Source: Xestospongia bergquistia
Lineage: Eukaryota; Porifera; Demospongiae; Haplosclerida; Petrosiidae
Assembly: GCA_963965975.1 (NCBI GenBank)
Contig: OZ014414.1
Location: 4,253,501 to 4,317,500, forward strand
Length of the DNA: 64,000 nt
Reading direction: 5' to 3'
Part shown: positions 1-10,000 of the stretch, one piece after another
Layout: every line of letters starts with the position of its first letter
Position numbering within the stretch: position 1 is the first letter of the stretch
The notes under the pieces: generated by a model
Told to the model about the DNA's origin: nothing
Databases searched by the model: none
The model's input: the letters and a program-made list of their open reading frames with translations, nothing else
Translations under genes and position numbers: made by a program

Positions 1-170
1 ATTTAATATATTTGGGTTGATGTAGCCAGCACTTTACCATGACTGTTTGATTTTATAGAGATAAGGTGAGCTTGTATTCACTTCTTAACTTTTTTCTGGA
101 GCAGAAGAAATTCCTCCCATGGGATTTCCATGTGATCCTGTAATGTGTTTGAATGCTTAGTGATTTTTTT
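1..170. other. AT-rich flank, no gene seen
   Basis: Unremarkable AT-rich sequence at the window edge. I see no open frame, RNA gene or repeat. Confidence 0.5.
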
Positions 171-506
171 GTTAGTAGGTAGATTGTGTAGTGGTTGCTA
201 GTCGATAAACTGTAGACGTTGTTAGTAGATAGACTATAGAGGCTGCTAGTAAGTAGGCTACATTGTAGAGGTTGCTAGTAGATAGACTGTATAGGCTGCT
301 AGTGGTTATGTATACATTGCCTGCAGAAGTCTCTTGTAAGTAGATTGTAGTGGTTGCTAGTAGAAAATTTGTTGAGGCTTTTAGTAGAAAGACTGTAGAA
401 GTTGCTAGTAGGTAGGTTTATAAAGGCAAGTAGTAGATAGACTTTAGAAACTGCTATAGTAGATGGACTGTAGAGGTTGCCAGTAGATAGATTGTAAATG
501 TAGAGG
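171..506 (+). repeat. degenerate 24-bp minisatellite
   Basis: About a dozen diverged copies of a roughly 24-bp unit of the form GTTGCTAGTAGATAGACTG plus TAGAG follow each other, with one poorly matching stretch near 300-345. Units vary by substitutions and small indels, so the array is old. Long minus-strand open frames across this stretch (down from 652) are products of the repeat and are not annotated as genes. Confidence 0.75.
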
Positions 507-1713
507 AACCATAAGCTTAGACGTTGATTCAGGAAAGTTAGAAAGAAATGTGGTTGTAAAATCCACAGTGGCCATAATATTTGTGCCAATAGCGGCAATA
601 CTGTGTTCATGATATTTGATATACACATACAATACAGGTAGAAGGTACACATATCTTATTGTCTTGTAATTTTTATGTTTTACTGAAGAATGAAGTGTTC
701 TGATATAATTACATTTTCTTAACTACAGTAATTGATCAATAAATGTATAGGGTTGATTTTGCTAAAGACAAATGTCTTCATGATTTTGGTATAAAATTAA
801 ATCAGGAGATAACATAAATTGTCGGAGTCCTGGTAACAGTAAAACTAGAGTATAGAGACAAAAAATGTTACTCCAGAAAAAAAATTTGAGAGAGAATCAA
901 TTCTTTGAAGGAATTAAGAATGTTGAGTGTTGTGGAATTATGAAATAAATATTTTTTGAAAGTGTAGTCTAGTAAGAATAATACTATAATATATATCATT
1001 CCACCTGGCATGTTTGCATCTTATAACTAGGTAGTACTAAATTTGCTTTGAATTATTTTTATCTACATACACATGTATTGCATATGTTAGCTTTGCATCA
1101 TATTCTGCAACAATTTGTAATCTCGTGAAGACTTTGACAAGTACTATCTAGAAAGGCCATCTTCAATTGTAAAGATTATTTGGGATGGTGCTATTGGAAT
1201 TGGGTAATTGACTTTGAACACACAAAGACCATAGCTGATCAAATATACATGAAAAGCACATACTTCTGCTATGAAAAACTTTCAAAATTAACTTAAATTA
1301 GGTGGCACAAATTCATTCATTTTAAAGGACTTTAAGATAAATTTTAAAATAATATATTTATGTACATAAAGATTCCAGGAGCTACACGAGTGACATCTCA
1401 ATTTCAATTATATGTATAGCTTTCTTAGAAATAGGCACATTAAAGAGATGTTTACATGGAGATAAAATAAATTTGTCTATACCAGCTGTAAGACAAATGC
1501 TCTATATTAAGGGTACTACCCTCTCCTCTTGCTAAATTTGTTAAGATGAAAATAAAATATGAAGAACGGGTCAAATCATGAAAAAGAAATAAATAAAATT
1601 CAAATTTAACTTTTCTAAATTCCTTTTAAATTTTAACAAAATCCCAAACAACGTTGTTGCCTTAAACACAGATTTGACAAGAAAACGATATTTATTAATT
1701 GCTATCCTTGGGC
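507..1713. other. AT-rich intergenic or intronic sequence
   Basis: About 1.2 kb of AT-rich sequence with stops in all frames. I recognise no gene, RNA or mobile element. A weakly open plus-strand frame runs from about 1634 up to the hAT insertion and resumes beyond it at 2584; see that entry. Confidence 0.5.
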
Positions 1714-1721
1714 CTTGCCTG

Positions 1722-1732
1722 CATAGGCGTAT
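1722..1732 (+). repeat. left terminal inverted repeat of the hAT element
   Basis: CATAGGCGTAT, an exact inverted match to 2566-2576. Beyond position 11 the two ends diverge (TTAGACCC against CTAGGTCT). Confidence 0.75.
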
Positions 1733-1737
1733 TTAGA

Positions 1738-1764
1738 CCCGGGCCAGCACGGGCTTTGCCCGGG
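1738..1764. repeat. GC-rich subterminal hairpin of the hAT element
   Basis: CCCGGGC at 1738-1744 pairs with GCCCGGG at 1758-1764 around a 13-nt loop. It is conspicuously GC-rich in an AT-rich window and lies just inside the left end, where hAT elements often carry subterminal motifs for transposase binding. The role is inferred. Confidence 0.5.
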
Positions 1765-1975
1765 TAACCAGACCAAAATTAATTACATTTTTTCAAAGAT
1801 AAATTTATTGCTTTTATTTACACAAAAAGATTAACCACTAACACATGACATGTATGACTTCACAGTTAGCAATTAGCACCTCTTTTATGAACTGTGATCT
1901 GAGTCAGACTGAGTGCCAATATGAAAAGACTCTTGTAGACTTGGGCCTCTAGTAATAGTAGCAGTAGTGGTGTAG

Positions 1976-2480
1976 GCTGGTCCATCAAAAAAATCATACA
2001 ATGTTCCAGAGAGTGAGGAATATGACAGTGGAAATGACAGCAATGAAGAAATTGACAGAGAAATTAGAGGATTAAATGATCAAGATGGTTAGCTGTAAAT
2101 TTAATAACGAAGTAGTTTGAAATTATTCTTTCTACTTTTCTTGTACTCTGCAGACACAGATGGTGATGGTATTGATCTACAGATTCATAGGGTATAGGTA
2201 ATGATATATCTACAATACCAGGAGTTAACGTACATGTACATGTTGGTGACGTAGCATCAACCTCAAGCCGAGAGTAGATGGTCCTGCAGACATAGCTAAA
2301 GATAAATCCGAAAAGCCTATTCAACCAGTCGGCATTGATTTTCCACTTTCTGTTTTAGTCGATTGTTTAAACCTAGATGGTACCAAGCAACAGTAGGTTT
2401 TCTAGTATAGCAATCCAAATGATGCATTCATTCAGAACGGGTTCAGGGACAGGAAACATACCTTGTTTTTGGTTGAGTAA
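1976..2480 (+). pseudogene. remnant of hAT transposase N-terminus (TTF-type zinc-finger family)
   Basis: Three coding-like islands lie in order. 1976-2092 encodes an acidic stretch (ending REIRGLNDQDG) and reaches a stop. A likely intron follows, with GT near 2088 and a strong pyrimidine-rich acceptor ending CTCTGCAG near 2151, then a continuation reading DTDGDGIDLQIHRV. From about 2250 to 2480 one frame reads PADIAKDKSEKPIQPV, then IDFPLSVLVDCLNLDG, and after two in-frame stops DAFIQNGFRDRKHTL. The pattern P-x-DI ... P-x-QP ... FP ... F-x-x-GF-x-x-x-KH is what I recall of the TTF-type zinc-finger region of hAT transposases (ZMYM1-like proteins). The zinc-binding cysteines, the catalytic core and the C-terminal dimerisation domain are absent. 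It is broken. The family call rests on short motifs and could be wrong. Confidence 0.45.
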
Positions 2481-2565
2481 AAGTTTAAAATTGTTAATAA
2501 CTATTAATAACTACTAATTCATAATGATGAATAATTAATAAGCCCTAGTACTTTTAGAGACCTAG

Positions 2566-2576
2566 ATACGCCTATG
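2566..2576 (-). repeat. right terminal inverted repeat of the hAT element
   Basis: Exact reverse complement of 1722-1732, followed directly by the 8-bp target duplication copy CTTGGCTG at 2577-2584. Confidence 0.75.
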
Positions 2577-2583
2577 CTTGGCT

Positions 2584-2745
2584 GATTTTGTACTGTCCAG
2601 GAGTTTGTCCCTGCTCACCCACTCTATTGACATTCCTCAGGTACTAGAAAACCCCGCCTTATTAAATATTTGTGGTTTCAAGTGTTTTGATAGGGTGGAG
2701 CTGCAGTTGCTGTATACGGAAAACTTACAACAACATTATATATAG
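2584..2745 (+). other. coding-like open stretch beside the hAT insertion
   Basis: A 53-codon open frame, short of an obvious start, reads DFVLSRSLSLLTHSID and on to FDRVELQLLYTENLQQ. It opens in the target duplication of the hAT element. The same phase is open on the other side of the element (about 1634-1721), so the insertion may lie in an old coding exon. I recognise no domain, and composition alone could give this. Treat as a weak host-exon candidate. Confidence 0.18.
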
Positions 2746-2776
2746 GGTGGAGCTGCAGATACGGAAAACTTACAAC
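2691..2776 (+). repeat. short local duplication
   Basis: TAGGGTGGAGCTGCAG followed by ATACGGAAAACTTACAACA occurs at 2691-2733 and again at 2743-2776. The second copy lacks about eight bases (TTGCTGT region). It is a small tandem duplication of no evident function. Confidence 0.7.
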
Positions 2777-3208
2777 ATTGTGTGTAGACAGAACATTCTT
2801 TCGATTTAGCTAATATATTATAAATGATAGCTAATTAAATCCTTTCTAAACAGTTTGTTTACTAATTTTTTTAAAAATCACTTTTCATATTTTCTTTAAA
2901 AAAATTTTTTTAGCATAACCTTGTTAGTATAAACAATAATCAAGAAACTAGCACTGCAGTTACTGGTCTCCAGGAACGTTTGTCCTTAATTTCTTAAACT
3001 AGATTGTTTTGCATACAAATTTAAAAAACATTAGGTTATTATAAACATTTACATGAATTTTATTACCGAGTTAAAAATAGTGACAAGCTTCACATTCTTA
3101 TTTGCAAATATAAAATCATAATGACTTGTAATATACAAGGTGACAACATCATTCAATGTGACTTCTTAATATACATCATTACAATGGTTCACAAAAAATG
3201 GACTCAAT
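2777..3208. other. AT-rich sequence, no gene seen
   Basis: I see no open frame, RNA gene or repeat that I can support between the short duplication and the 151-bp tandem repeat. Confidence 0.5.
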
Positions 3209-3502
3209 AGCCAGCAATAAGGGGAAATGTACTAAAATGAACAAATAGCCTTGTTGCTGGGTGGGAAAGACACACCCATATCAAAACAACTGACGATAGT
3301 ATTTGTACTAACCTGACACACTTGAATATCATATCGTCGTTCACATTCAAAGTCTCAAAAGCCAGCAATAAGAGGAAATGTACTAAAAAATGAACAAATG
3401 GCCTTATTGCTGGGTGGGAAAGACACACCCATATCAAAACAACTGACGATAGTATTTGTACTAACCTGACACACTTGAATATCATATCGTCGTTCACATT
3501 CA
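3209..3502 (+). repeat. tandem duplication of a 151-bp unit
   Basis: Copy 1 is 3209-3359 and copy 2 is 3360-3502, both starting AGCCAGCAATAAG. They differ by a few substitutions and a small indel, so the duplication is fairly recent. On the minus strand each copy carries the same potential splice donor (GTTAGT after a cysteine-containing frame). The long minus-strand open frame 3503-3204 exists because the unit length plus its indel keeps the duplicate open; I do not call it a gene. Confidence 0.85.
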
Positions 3503-3549
3503 TAGCACTGGAGTTGTGCTATAGACCTAACAAGGCTTTTGAAAATCAA
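3466..3549 (-). other. possible cysteine-rich exon with splice donor
   Basis: Minus-strand frame reading SIAQLQCYECERRYDIQVCQ ends at 3466 and is followed at once by GTTAGT, a plausible 5' splice site. CYEC near the start of a cysteine-rich segment is reminiscent of Ly6/uPAR-type domains, but 14 residues are too few to assign a family. Part of this exon (ECERRYDIQVCQ and its donor) is repeated in the neighbouring 151-bp copy. No acceptor or partner exon could be fixed. Low confidence. Confidence 0.2.
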
Positions 3550-3675
3550 ACCAGCAACCTATGTAGGATAAACTGTGTCCTCCAGTTATTGCATGTAACA
3601 CCCCTGGCAAAACATCTGTGTGGAAATTAGAAACCCCAAACTTTGTTGAAGCATTGATGAATTATTTTAATAGGT

Positions 3676-3786
3676 ATGCCACAAGCAGAATTAACACCAG
3701 TACAGAAAGAATACTTAAACATTGAGTGTGCAGTAGAAGATAACGCTGTTAATTCACAGATGATAACAGTACTCATTTATTTCTAG
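3676..3786 (+). other. coding-like island 1 near the satellite edge
   Basis: ATG-initiated 36-codon frame reading MPQAELTPVQKEYLNI and on to ECAVEDNAVNSQM, with amino-acid composition like real protein. It lies 60 bp upstream of a second island with splice signals. It is not recognised as any family. It may be an exon of a host gene on the plus strand, or chance. Confidence 0.22.
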
Positions 3787-3842
3787 GCAATATGATATAA
3801 TATATGTAATTTAATAGACATTGATGACATCAACACACATAG

Positions 3843-3915
3843 ATTTTGGTGGCCAGAATGATGTAATAGAAGGACTAGAATTACTTGATGATACCTTACT
3901 GTTCAATCAATGGAG
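3843..3915 (+). other. coding-like island 2 with splice signals
   Basis: Bounded by an acceptor-like ACACACATAG (ending 3842) and a donor-like GTAATAG (from 3916). The 73-nt interior is open in the frame reading DFGGQNDVIEGLELLDD and TLLFNQW. It fits an internal exon of the same hypothetical plus-strand gene as 3676-3786. No domain is recognised. Confidence 0.25.
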
Positions 3916-3975
3916 GTAATAGAGATTTAAGAAATATACAACTGTAATCAAGTAAGATGTTTGTCTAATTAACAG

Positions 3976-4046
3976 AAACTGTTTAATATGTATACAATCA
4001 CTGAGAAACAATGTCCTATCTGCAAGGAGGTCTGTTATACTGTGTG
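3976..4046 (+). other. coding-like island 3 abutting the satellite
   Basis: Follows an acceptor-like AATTAACAG. One frame reads MYTITEKQCPICKEVCY from 3988. CPIC-K-E followed by further cysteines looks like the beginning of a RING-type zinc finger, but only the first knuckle is present before the satellite starts. The phase does not join cleanly to island 2, so the three islands may not be one gene. If real, the gene is cut or displaced by the array. Confidence 0.2.
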
Positions 4047-7000
4047 TAGTTTATATTAACAATTCTCTAAAGTCTTTATGTTAAAGACTTTAGAAGGTTT
4101 AGACTATTGAGAGAAGTTTATAAAGTAAACTGCTCAGTCAAAAGGACTTTATGGTACAAACTAAATAAAGAGCTATTAACAGTTTAGTAAGTTAGTTTGC
4201 ATTAACGCTCTAAAGACTTTAAGTTAAAGACTTTAGAAGGTTTAGACTATTGAGTGAAGCTTATAAAGTAAACTGCTCAGTCTAAAGGACTTAATGGGAC
4301 TAACTAAGCAAACTGATATTAACAGTTTAGTAAGTTTGTTTGCATTATGCTCTAAAGTCTTTAAGATAATGACTTTAGAGTTTAGACTATTGAGAGAATT
4401 TTACAAAGTAAACTGCTCAGTATAAAGGACTTTATGGCACTAACTATATAAAAAGCTATTAACAGCTTAGTAAGTTAGTTTGCATTAATGCTCTGAAGTC
4501 TTTAAGTTAAAGACTTTAGTATGTTAGACTATTGAGAGAAGTTTATAAAGTAACCTCCTCAGTTTAAAGGACTTAATGGGACTAATTAAGCATTCACGTA
4601 TTAACAGTTTGGCAAGTTAGTTTGCATTAACGCTCTAAAGTCTTTAAGTTAAAGACTTTTGAAGGTTTAGACTATTGAGAGAAGTTTATAAAGTAAACTG
4701 CTCAGTCTAAAGGACTTTATGGCACTAACTAAATAAAAAGCTATTAACTGTTTAGTAAGTTAGTTTGCATTAACGCTATAAAGTCTTTAAGTTAAAGACT
4801 TTAGTAGGATTAAACTTTTGAGAGAAGTTTATAAAGTAAACTGCTCAGTCTAAAGGACTTAATCTGACTAAATAAGAATTCAGTTATTAACAGTTTAGTA
4901 AGTTAGTATGCATTAAGGCTCTTATGTCTTTTAGTTAAAGACCGTAGAAGGTTTAGACTATTGAGAGAAGTTTATAAAGTAAACTGCTCAGTCTAAAGGA
5001 CTTTGTGGCACTAACTAAATAAACAGCTATTAACAGTTAAGTAAGTTAGTTTGCATTAATGCTCTAAAGTCTTTAGGGTAAAGGTTTTAGAAGGTTTAGA
5101 CTATTGAGAGTAGTTTATAAAGTAAACTACTCAGTATAAAGGGCTTTATGGCACTATCTAAATAAAGAGCTATTAAGAGTTTAGTAAGTTAGTTTGCATT
5201 AACGCTCTAATGTCTTTAGAATAAAGACTTTAGAAGGTTTAGACTATTGAGGGAAGTTTAGAAAGTAAACTGCTAAGTCTAAAGGACTTTATGGCAGTAA
5301 CTAACTAAACAGCTATTAACAGTTTAGTAAGTTAGTTTGCATTAACGCGTTAAAGTCTTTAAGTTAAAGACTTTAGAAGGTTTAGACTATTGAGAGAAGT
5401 TTATAAAGTAATCTGCTCAGTCTAAAGGACTTTATGGCACTAACTAAATGCAGAGCTATAAGGAGTTTAGTAAGTTAGTTTGCATTAACGCTCTAATGTC
5501 TTTAGAATAAAGACTTTGGAAGGTTTAGAGTTTGAGAGAAGTTTATAAAGTAAACCGCTGAGTCTAAAGGACTTTATGGCAGTAACTAAGTAAACAGCTA
5601 TTAACAGTTTAGTAAGTTAGTTTGCATTAACGCTTTAAAGTCTTTAAGTTAAGACTTTAGAAGTTTATACTATTGAGAGAAGTTTATAAAGTAAACTGCT
5701 CAGTCTAAAGGACTTTATGGCACTAACTAAGTAAACAGCTATTAACAGCTTAGTAAGTTAGTTTGCATTAACGCTCTAAAGTCTTTAAGTTAAAGACTTT
5801 AGAAGGTTTAGACTATTGAGAGAATTTTATAAAGTAAACTGCTCAGTCTAAAGGACTTTATGGCACTAACTAAATAAACAGCTATTAACAGTTAGTAAGT
5901 TAGTTTGCATTAACGCTCTAAAGTCTTTAAGTTAAAGACTTTAGAAGGTTTAGACTATTGAGAGAAGTTTATAAAGTAAACTGCTCAGTCTAAAGACATT
6001 ATGGCGCTAACTAAATAAACAGCTATTAACAGTTTTGTAAGTTATTTTGCATTAACGCTCTAAAGTCTTTAAGGTAAAGACTTTAGAAGGTTTAAACTAT
6101 TGAGAGAATTTTATAAAGAAAGCTGCTCAGTCTAAAGGACTTAATCTGACTAACTAAGCATTCAGTTATTAACAGTTTAGTAAGTTAGTTTCCATTAACG
6201 CTATAAAGTCTTTTAGTTAAAGACTTTAGAAGGTTTAGACAATTGACAGAATTTTATAAAGTAAACTGCTCTGTCTAAAAGACTTTATGGCACTAACTAA
6301 ATAAACAGCTATTAACAGTTTAGTAACTTTGTTTGCATTAACACGCTAAAGTCTTTAAGTTAAAGACTTTAGAAGGTTTACACTATAGAGTGACTCTTAT
6401 AAAGTAAAATGCTCAGTCTAAAGGACTTTATGGCGCTAACTAAATAAACAATTATTAACAGCTTAGTAAGTTAGTTGGCATTAACGGTTCAAACTCCTTA
6501 AGTTAAAGACTTTAGAAGGTTTAGACTATTGAGAGAAGTTTATATAAGTAAACTTCTTTGTCTAAAGGTCTTTATGGCACTAACTAATTAAACAGCTATT
6601 AACAGTTTAGTAAGTTAGTTTGCATTAACGCTCTAAAGTCTTTAATTTACAAACTTTAGAAGGTTTAGACTAATGAGAGTAGTTTATAAAGTAAACTGCT
6701 CAGTCTAAAGGACTTTATGGCACTATCTAAATAAACAGCTATTAACAGTTTACTAAGTTAGTTTGCATTAAAGCTCTAAAGTCTTTAAGTTAAAGACTTT
6801 ATAAGGTTTAGACTATTGAGTGACGCTTATAAAGTAAACTGGTCAGTCTAAAGGACTTTATGGCACTAACTATATAAGCAGCTATTAACATTTTACTATG
6901 TTAGTTTGCATTAAAGCTGTAAAGTCTTTAAGTTAAAGACTTTAGAAGGTTTAGACTATTGAGTGACGCTTATAAAGTAAACTGTTCAGTCTAAAGGACT

Positions 7001-10000
7001 TTATGGCACTAACTAAATATACAGCTATTAACAGTATAGTAAGTTACTTCGCATTAACGCTCTAAAGTCTTTAAGTTAAAGACTTTAGAAGGTTTAGACT
7101 ATTGACAGATGTTTATAAAGTAAACTGCTCAATCTAAAGGACTTTATGTCACTAACTAAATAAACAGCTATTAACAGTTTAGTGAGTTAGTTTGCATTAA
7201 CTCTCTAAAGTCTTTTAGTGAAAGACTTTAGAAGGTTTAGACAATTGAGAGAAGTTTATAAGTTAAACTGCTCTGTCTAAAGGACTTTATGGCACTAACT
7301 AATTAAACAGATATTAAAAGTTTAGTAAGTTAGTTTCCATTAATGCTCTAAAGTCTTTAACTTAAAGACTTTAGTAGGATTAAACTATGGAGAGAAGTTT
7401 ATAAAGTAAACTGCTAAGTCTAAAGGACTTAATCTGACTAAATAAGCATTTAGTTATTAACAGTTTAGTAAAGTTAGTTTGCATTAACAATCTAACGTCT
7501 TCAAGTTAAAGACTTTAGAAGGTTTAGACTATTGAGAGTAGTTTATAAAGTAAACTTCTCAGTCTAAAGGACTTTATGGCACTAACTAAATAAACAGCTA
7601 TTAACAGTTTAGTAAGATAGTTTGCATTAACGCTCTAAAGTCTTTAAGTTAAAGACTTTAGAAGGTTTAGACTATTGAGAGAAGTTTATAATGTAAACTG
7701 CTCAGTCTAAACGACTTTATGGCACTAACTAAATAAACAGCTATTAACAGTTTAGTAAGTTAGTTTGCATTAACGCACTAAAGTCTTTAAGTTAAAGACT
7801 TTAGAAGGTTTAGACTATTGAGAGTAGTTTATAAAGTAAACGGCTCAGTCTAAAGGACTTTATGGCACTAACTAAATAAACAGCTATTAAAAGTTTAGTA
7901 AGTTAGTTTGCGTTAACGCTCTAAAGTTTTTAAGTTAATGACTTTAGAAGGTTTAGACTTTTGAGAGAAGTTTATAAAGTAAACTGCTCAGTTTAAAGGA
8001 CTTTATGGCACTAACTAAATAAACAGCTATTAACAGTTTAGTAAGTTAGTTTGCATTAACGCTCTAAAGTCTTTAAGTTAAAGACTTTAGAAGGTTTAGA
8101 CTATTGAGAGAAGTTTATAAAGTAAACGGCTCAGTCTAAAGGACTTCATGGCACTAACTAAATAAACAGCTATTAACAGTTTAGTAAGTTAGTTTGCATT
8201 AACGCTCTAAAGTTTTTAAGTTAATGACTTTAGAAGGTTTAGACTTTTGAGTGAAGTTTATAAAGTAAACTGCTCAGTCTAAAGGACTTTATGGCACTAA
8301 CTAAAGAAACAGCTATTAACAGGTTAGTGAGTTAGTTTGCATTAACGCTCTAAAGTCTTTAAGTTAAAGACTTTAGAATTTTTGGACAATTGAGAGAAGT
8401 TTATAAAGTAAACTGCTCAGTCTAAAGGACTTTATGGCACTAACTAAATAAACATCTATTAACAGTTTAGTTAGTTAGTTTGCATTAACGCTCTAAAGTC
8501 TTTAAGTTAAAGACTTTAGAAGGTTTAGACTTTTGAGAGAAGTTTATAAAGTAAACTGCTCAGTCTAAAGGACTTTATGGCACTAACTAAATAAACAGCT
8601 ATTAACAGGTTAGTAAGTTAGTTTGCATTAACGCTCTAAAGTCTTTAAGTTAAAGACTTTAGAAGGTTTAGGCAATTGAGAGAAGTTTATAAAGTAAACT
8701 GCTCAGTCTAAAGGACTTTATGGCACTAACTAAATAAACAGCTATTAACAGTTTAGTTAGTTAGTTTGCATTAACGTTCTAAAGTCTTTAAGTTAAAGAC
8801 TTTAGAAGGTTTAGACTATTGAGAGAAGGTTATCAAGTAAACTGCTCAGTCTAAAGGACTTTATTGCAAGAACTAATAAAGAGCTGTTAACAGTTTTGTA
8901 AGTTATTTTGCTTTAACGCTATAAAGTCTTTAAGTTAAAGACTTTAGAAGGTTTAGACTATTGAGAGAAGTTTATAAAGTAAACTGCTCAGTTAAAGGAC
9001 TTTATGGCAATAAATGAATGAACAGCTATTAACAGTTTAGTAAGTAAGTTTGCATTAACACACTAAAGTCATTAAGTTAAAAACTTTAGAAGGTTTAGAC
9101 TATTGAGTGAAGCTTACAAAATAAACTGCTCTGTCTCAAGCACTTTATGGCACTAACTAAATAAACAGCTATTAAAAGTTTAGTAAGTTAGTTTGCATTA
9201 ACGCTCAAAAGTCTTTATGTTAAAGACTTTAGAAGCTTAAGACTATTGAGAGAAGATTATAAAGTAAACTGCTCAGTCTAAAGGACTTTATGGCACTAAC
9301 TAAATAAACTGCTATTAACAGTTTAGTAAGTTAGTTTGCATTAACGCTCTAACGTCTTTAAGTTAAAGACTTTAGAATGTTTATACTATTGAGAGAAGTT
9401 TATAAAGTAAATTGCTAAGTCTAAAGGACTTTATGGCACTAACTAAATAAACAGCTATTAACAGTTTAGTAAGTTAGTTTGCATTAACGCTCTAAGGTCC
9501 TTAAGTTAAAGACTTTAGAAGGTTTAGACTTTTGAGAGAAGTTTATAATGTAAACTGCTCAGTCGAAAGGACTTTATGGCACTAACTAAAAGAACAGCTA
9601 TTAACAGTTTAGTAAGTAAGTTTGCATTAACACTATCAAGTCATTAAGTTAAAGACATTAGAAGGTTTAGACTATAGAGTGACGCTTATAAAGTAAACTG
9701 CTCTCTCCAACGGACTTTATGGCACTAACTAAATAAAGAGCTATTAACAGTTTAGTAAGTTAGTTTGCATTAATGCTCTAACGTCTTTAAGTTAAAGAGT
9801 TTAGAAGGTTTAGACTATTGACAGAAGTTTATAAAGTAAATTGCTAAGTCTAAAGGACTTTATGGCACTAACTAAATAAACAGCTATTAACAGTTTAGAA
9901 AGTTAGTTTGCATTAACGCTCTAAAGTCTTTAAGTTAAAGACTTTAGAATGTTTTGATTATTGAGAGAAATTTATAAAGTAAACTGCTCTGTCTAAAGGA

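Larger units (their letters stand above)
1722..2576 (+). mobile_element. internally deleted hAT-superfamily DNA transposon
   Basis: The ends are perfect 11-bp inverted repeats, CATAGGCGTAT at 1722-1732 and its reverse complement at 2566-2576. They are flanked by an 8-bp target duplication, CTTGCCTG (1714-1721) and CTTGGCTG (2577-2584), with one mismatch. An 8-bp duplication is typical of hAT (and P) elements, and the end resembles the CAGGGGCG-type termini of the Tip100 group of hATs. The 855-bp interior keeps coding-like fragments resembling the N-terminal part of a hAT transposase with a TTF-type zinc finger. There is no DDE core or hAT dimerisation region, so the copy is a non-autonomous deletion derivative. 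The mismatch in the duplication and the stops inside indicate some age. Confidence 0.72.

Noticed and set aside
299-652. Two overlapping minus-strand open frames (117 and 68 codons)
   Set aside because: They are read through the degenerate 24-bp minisatellite and AT-rich flank; the repetitive residues (YNLSTGNLYSPST-like) follow the repeat, with no domain or splice context.
2064-2324. 86-codon minus-strand open frame inside the hAT element
   Set aside because: It lies antisense to the better supported plus-strand transposase fragments.
3204-3503. 99-codon minus-strand open frame
   Set aside because: It is open only because a 151-bp unit is duplicated in tandem; its two halves are the same peptide. 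A short cysteine-rich exon in another frame is a better reading.
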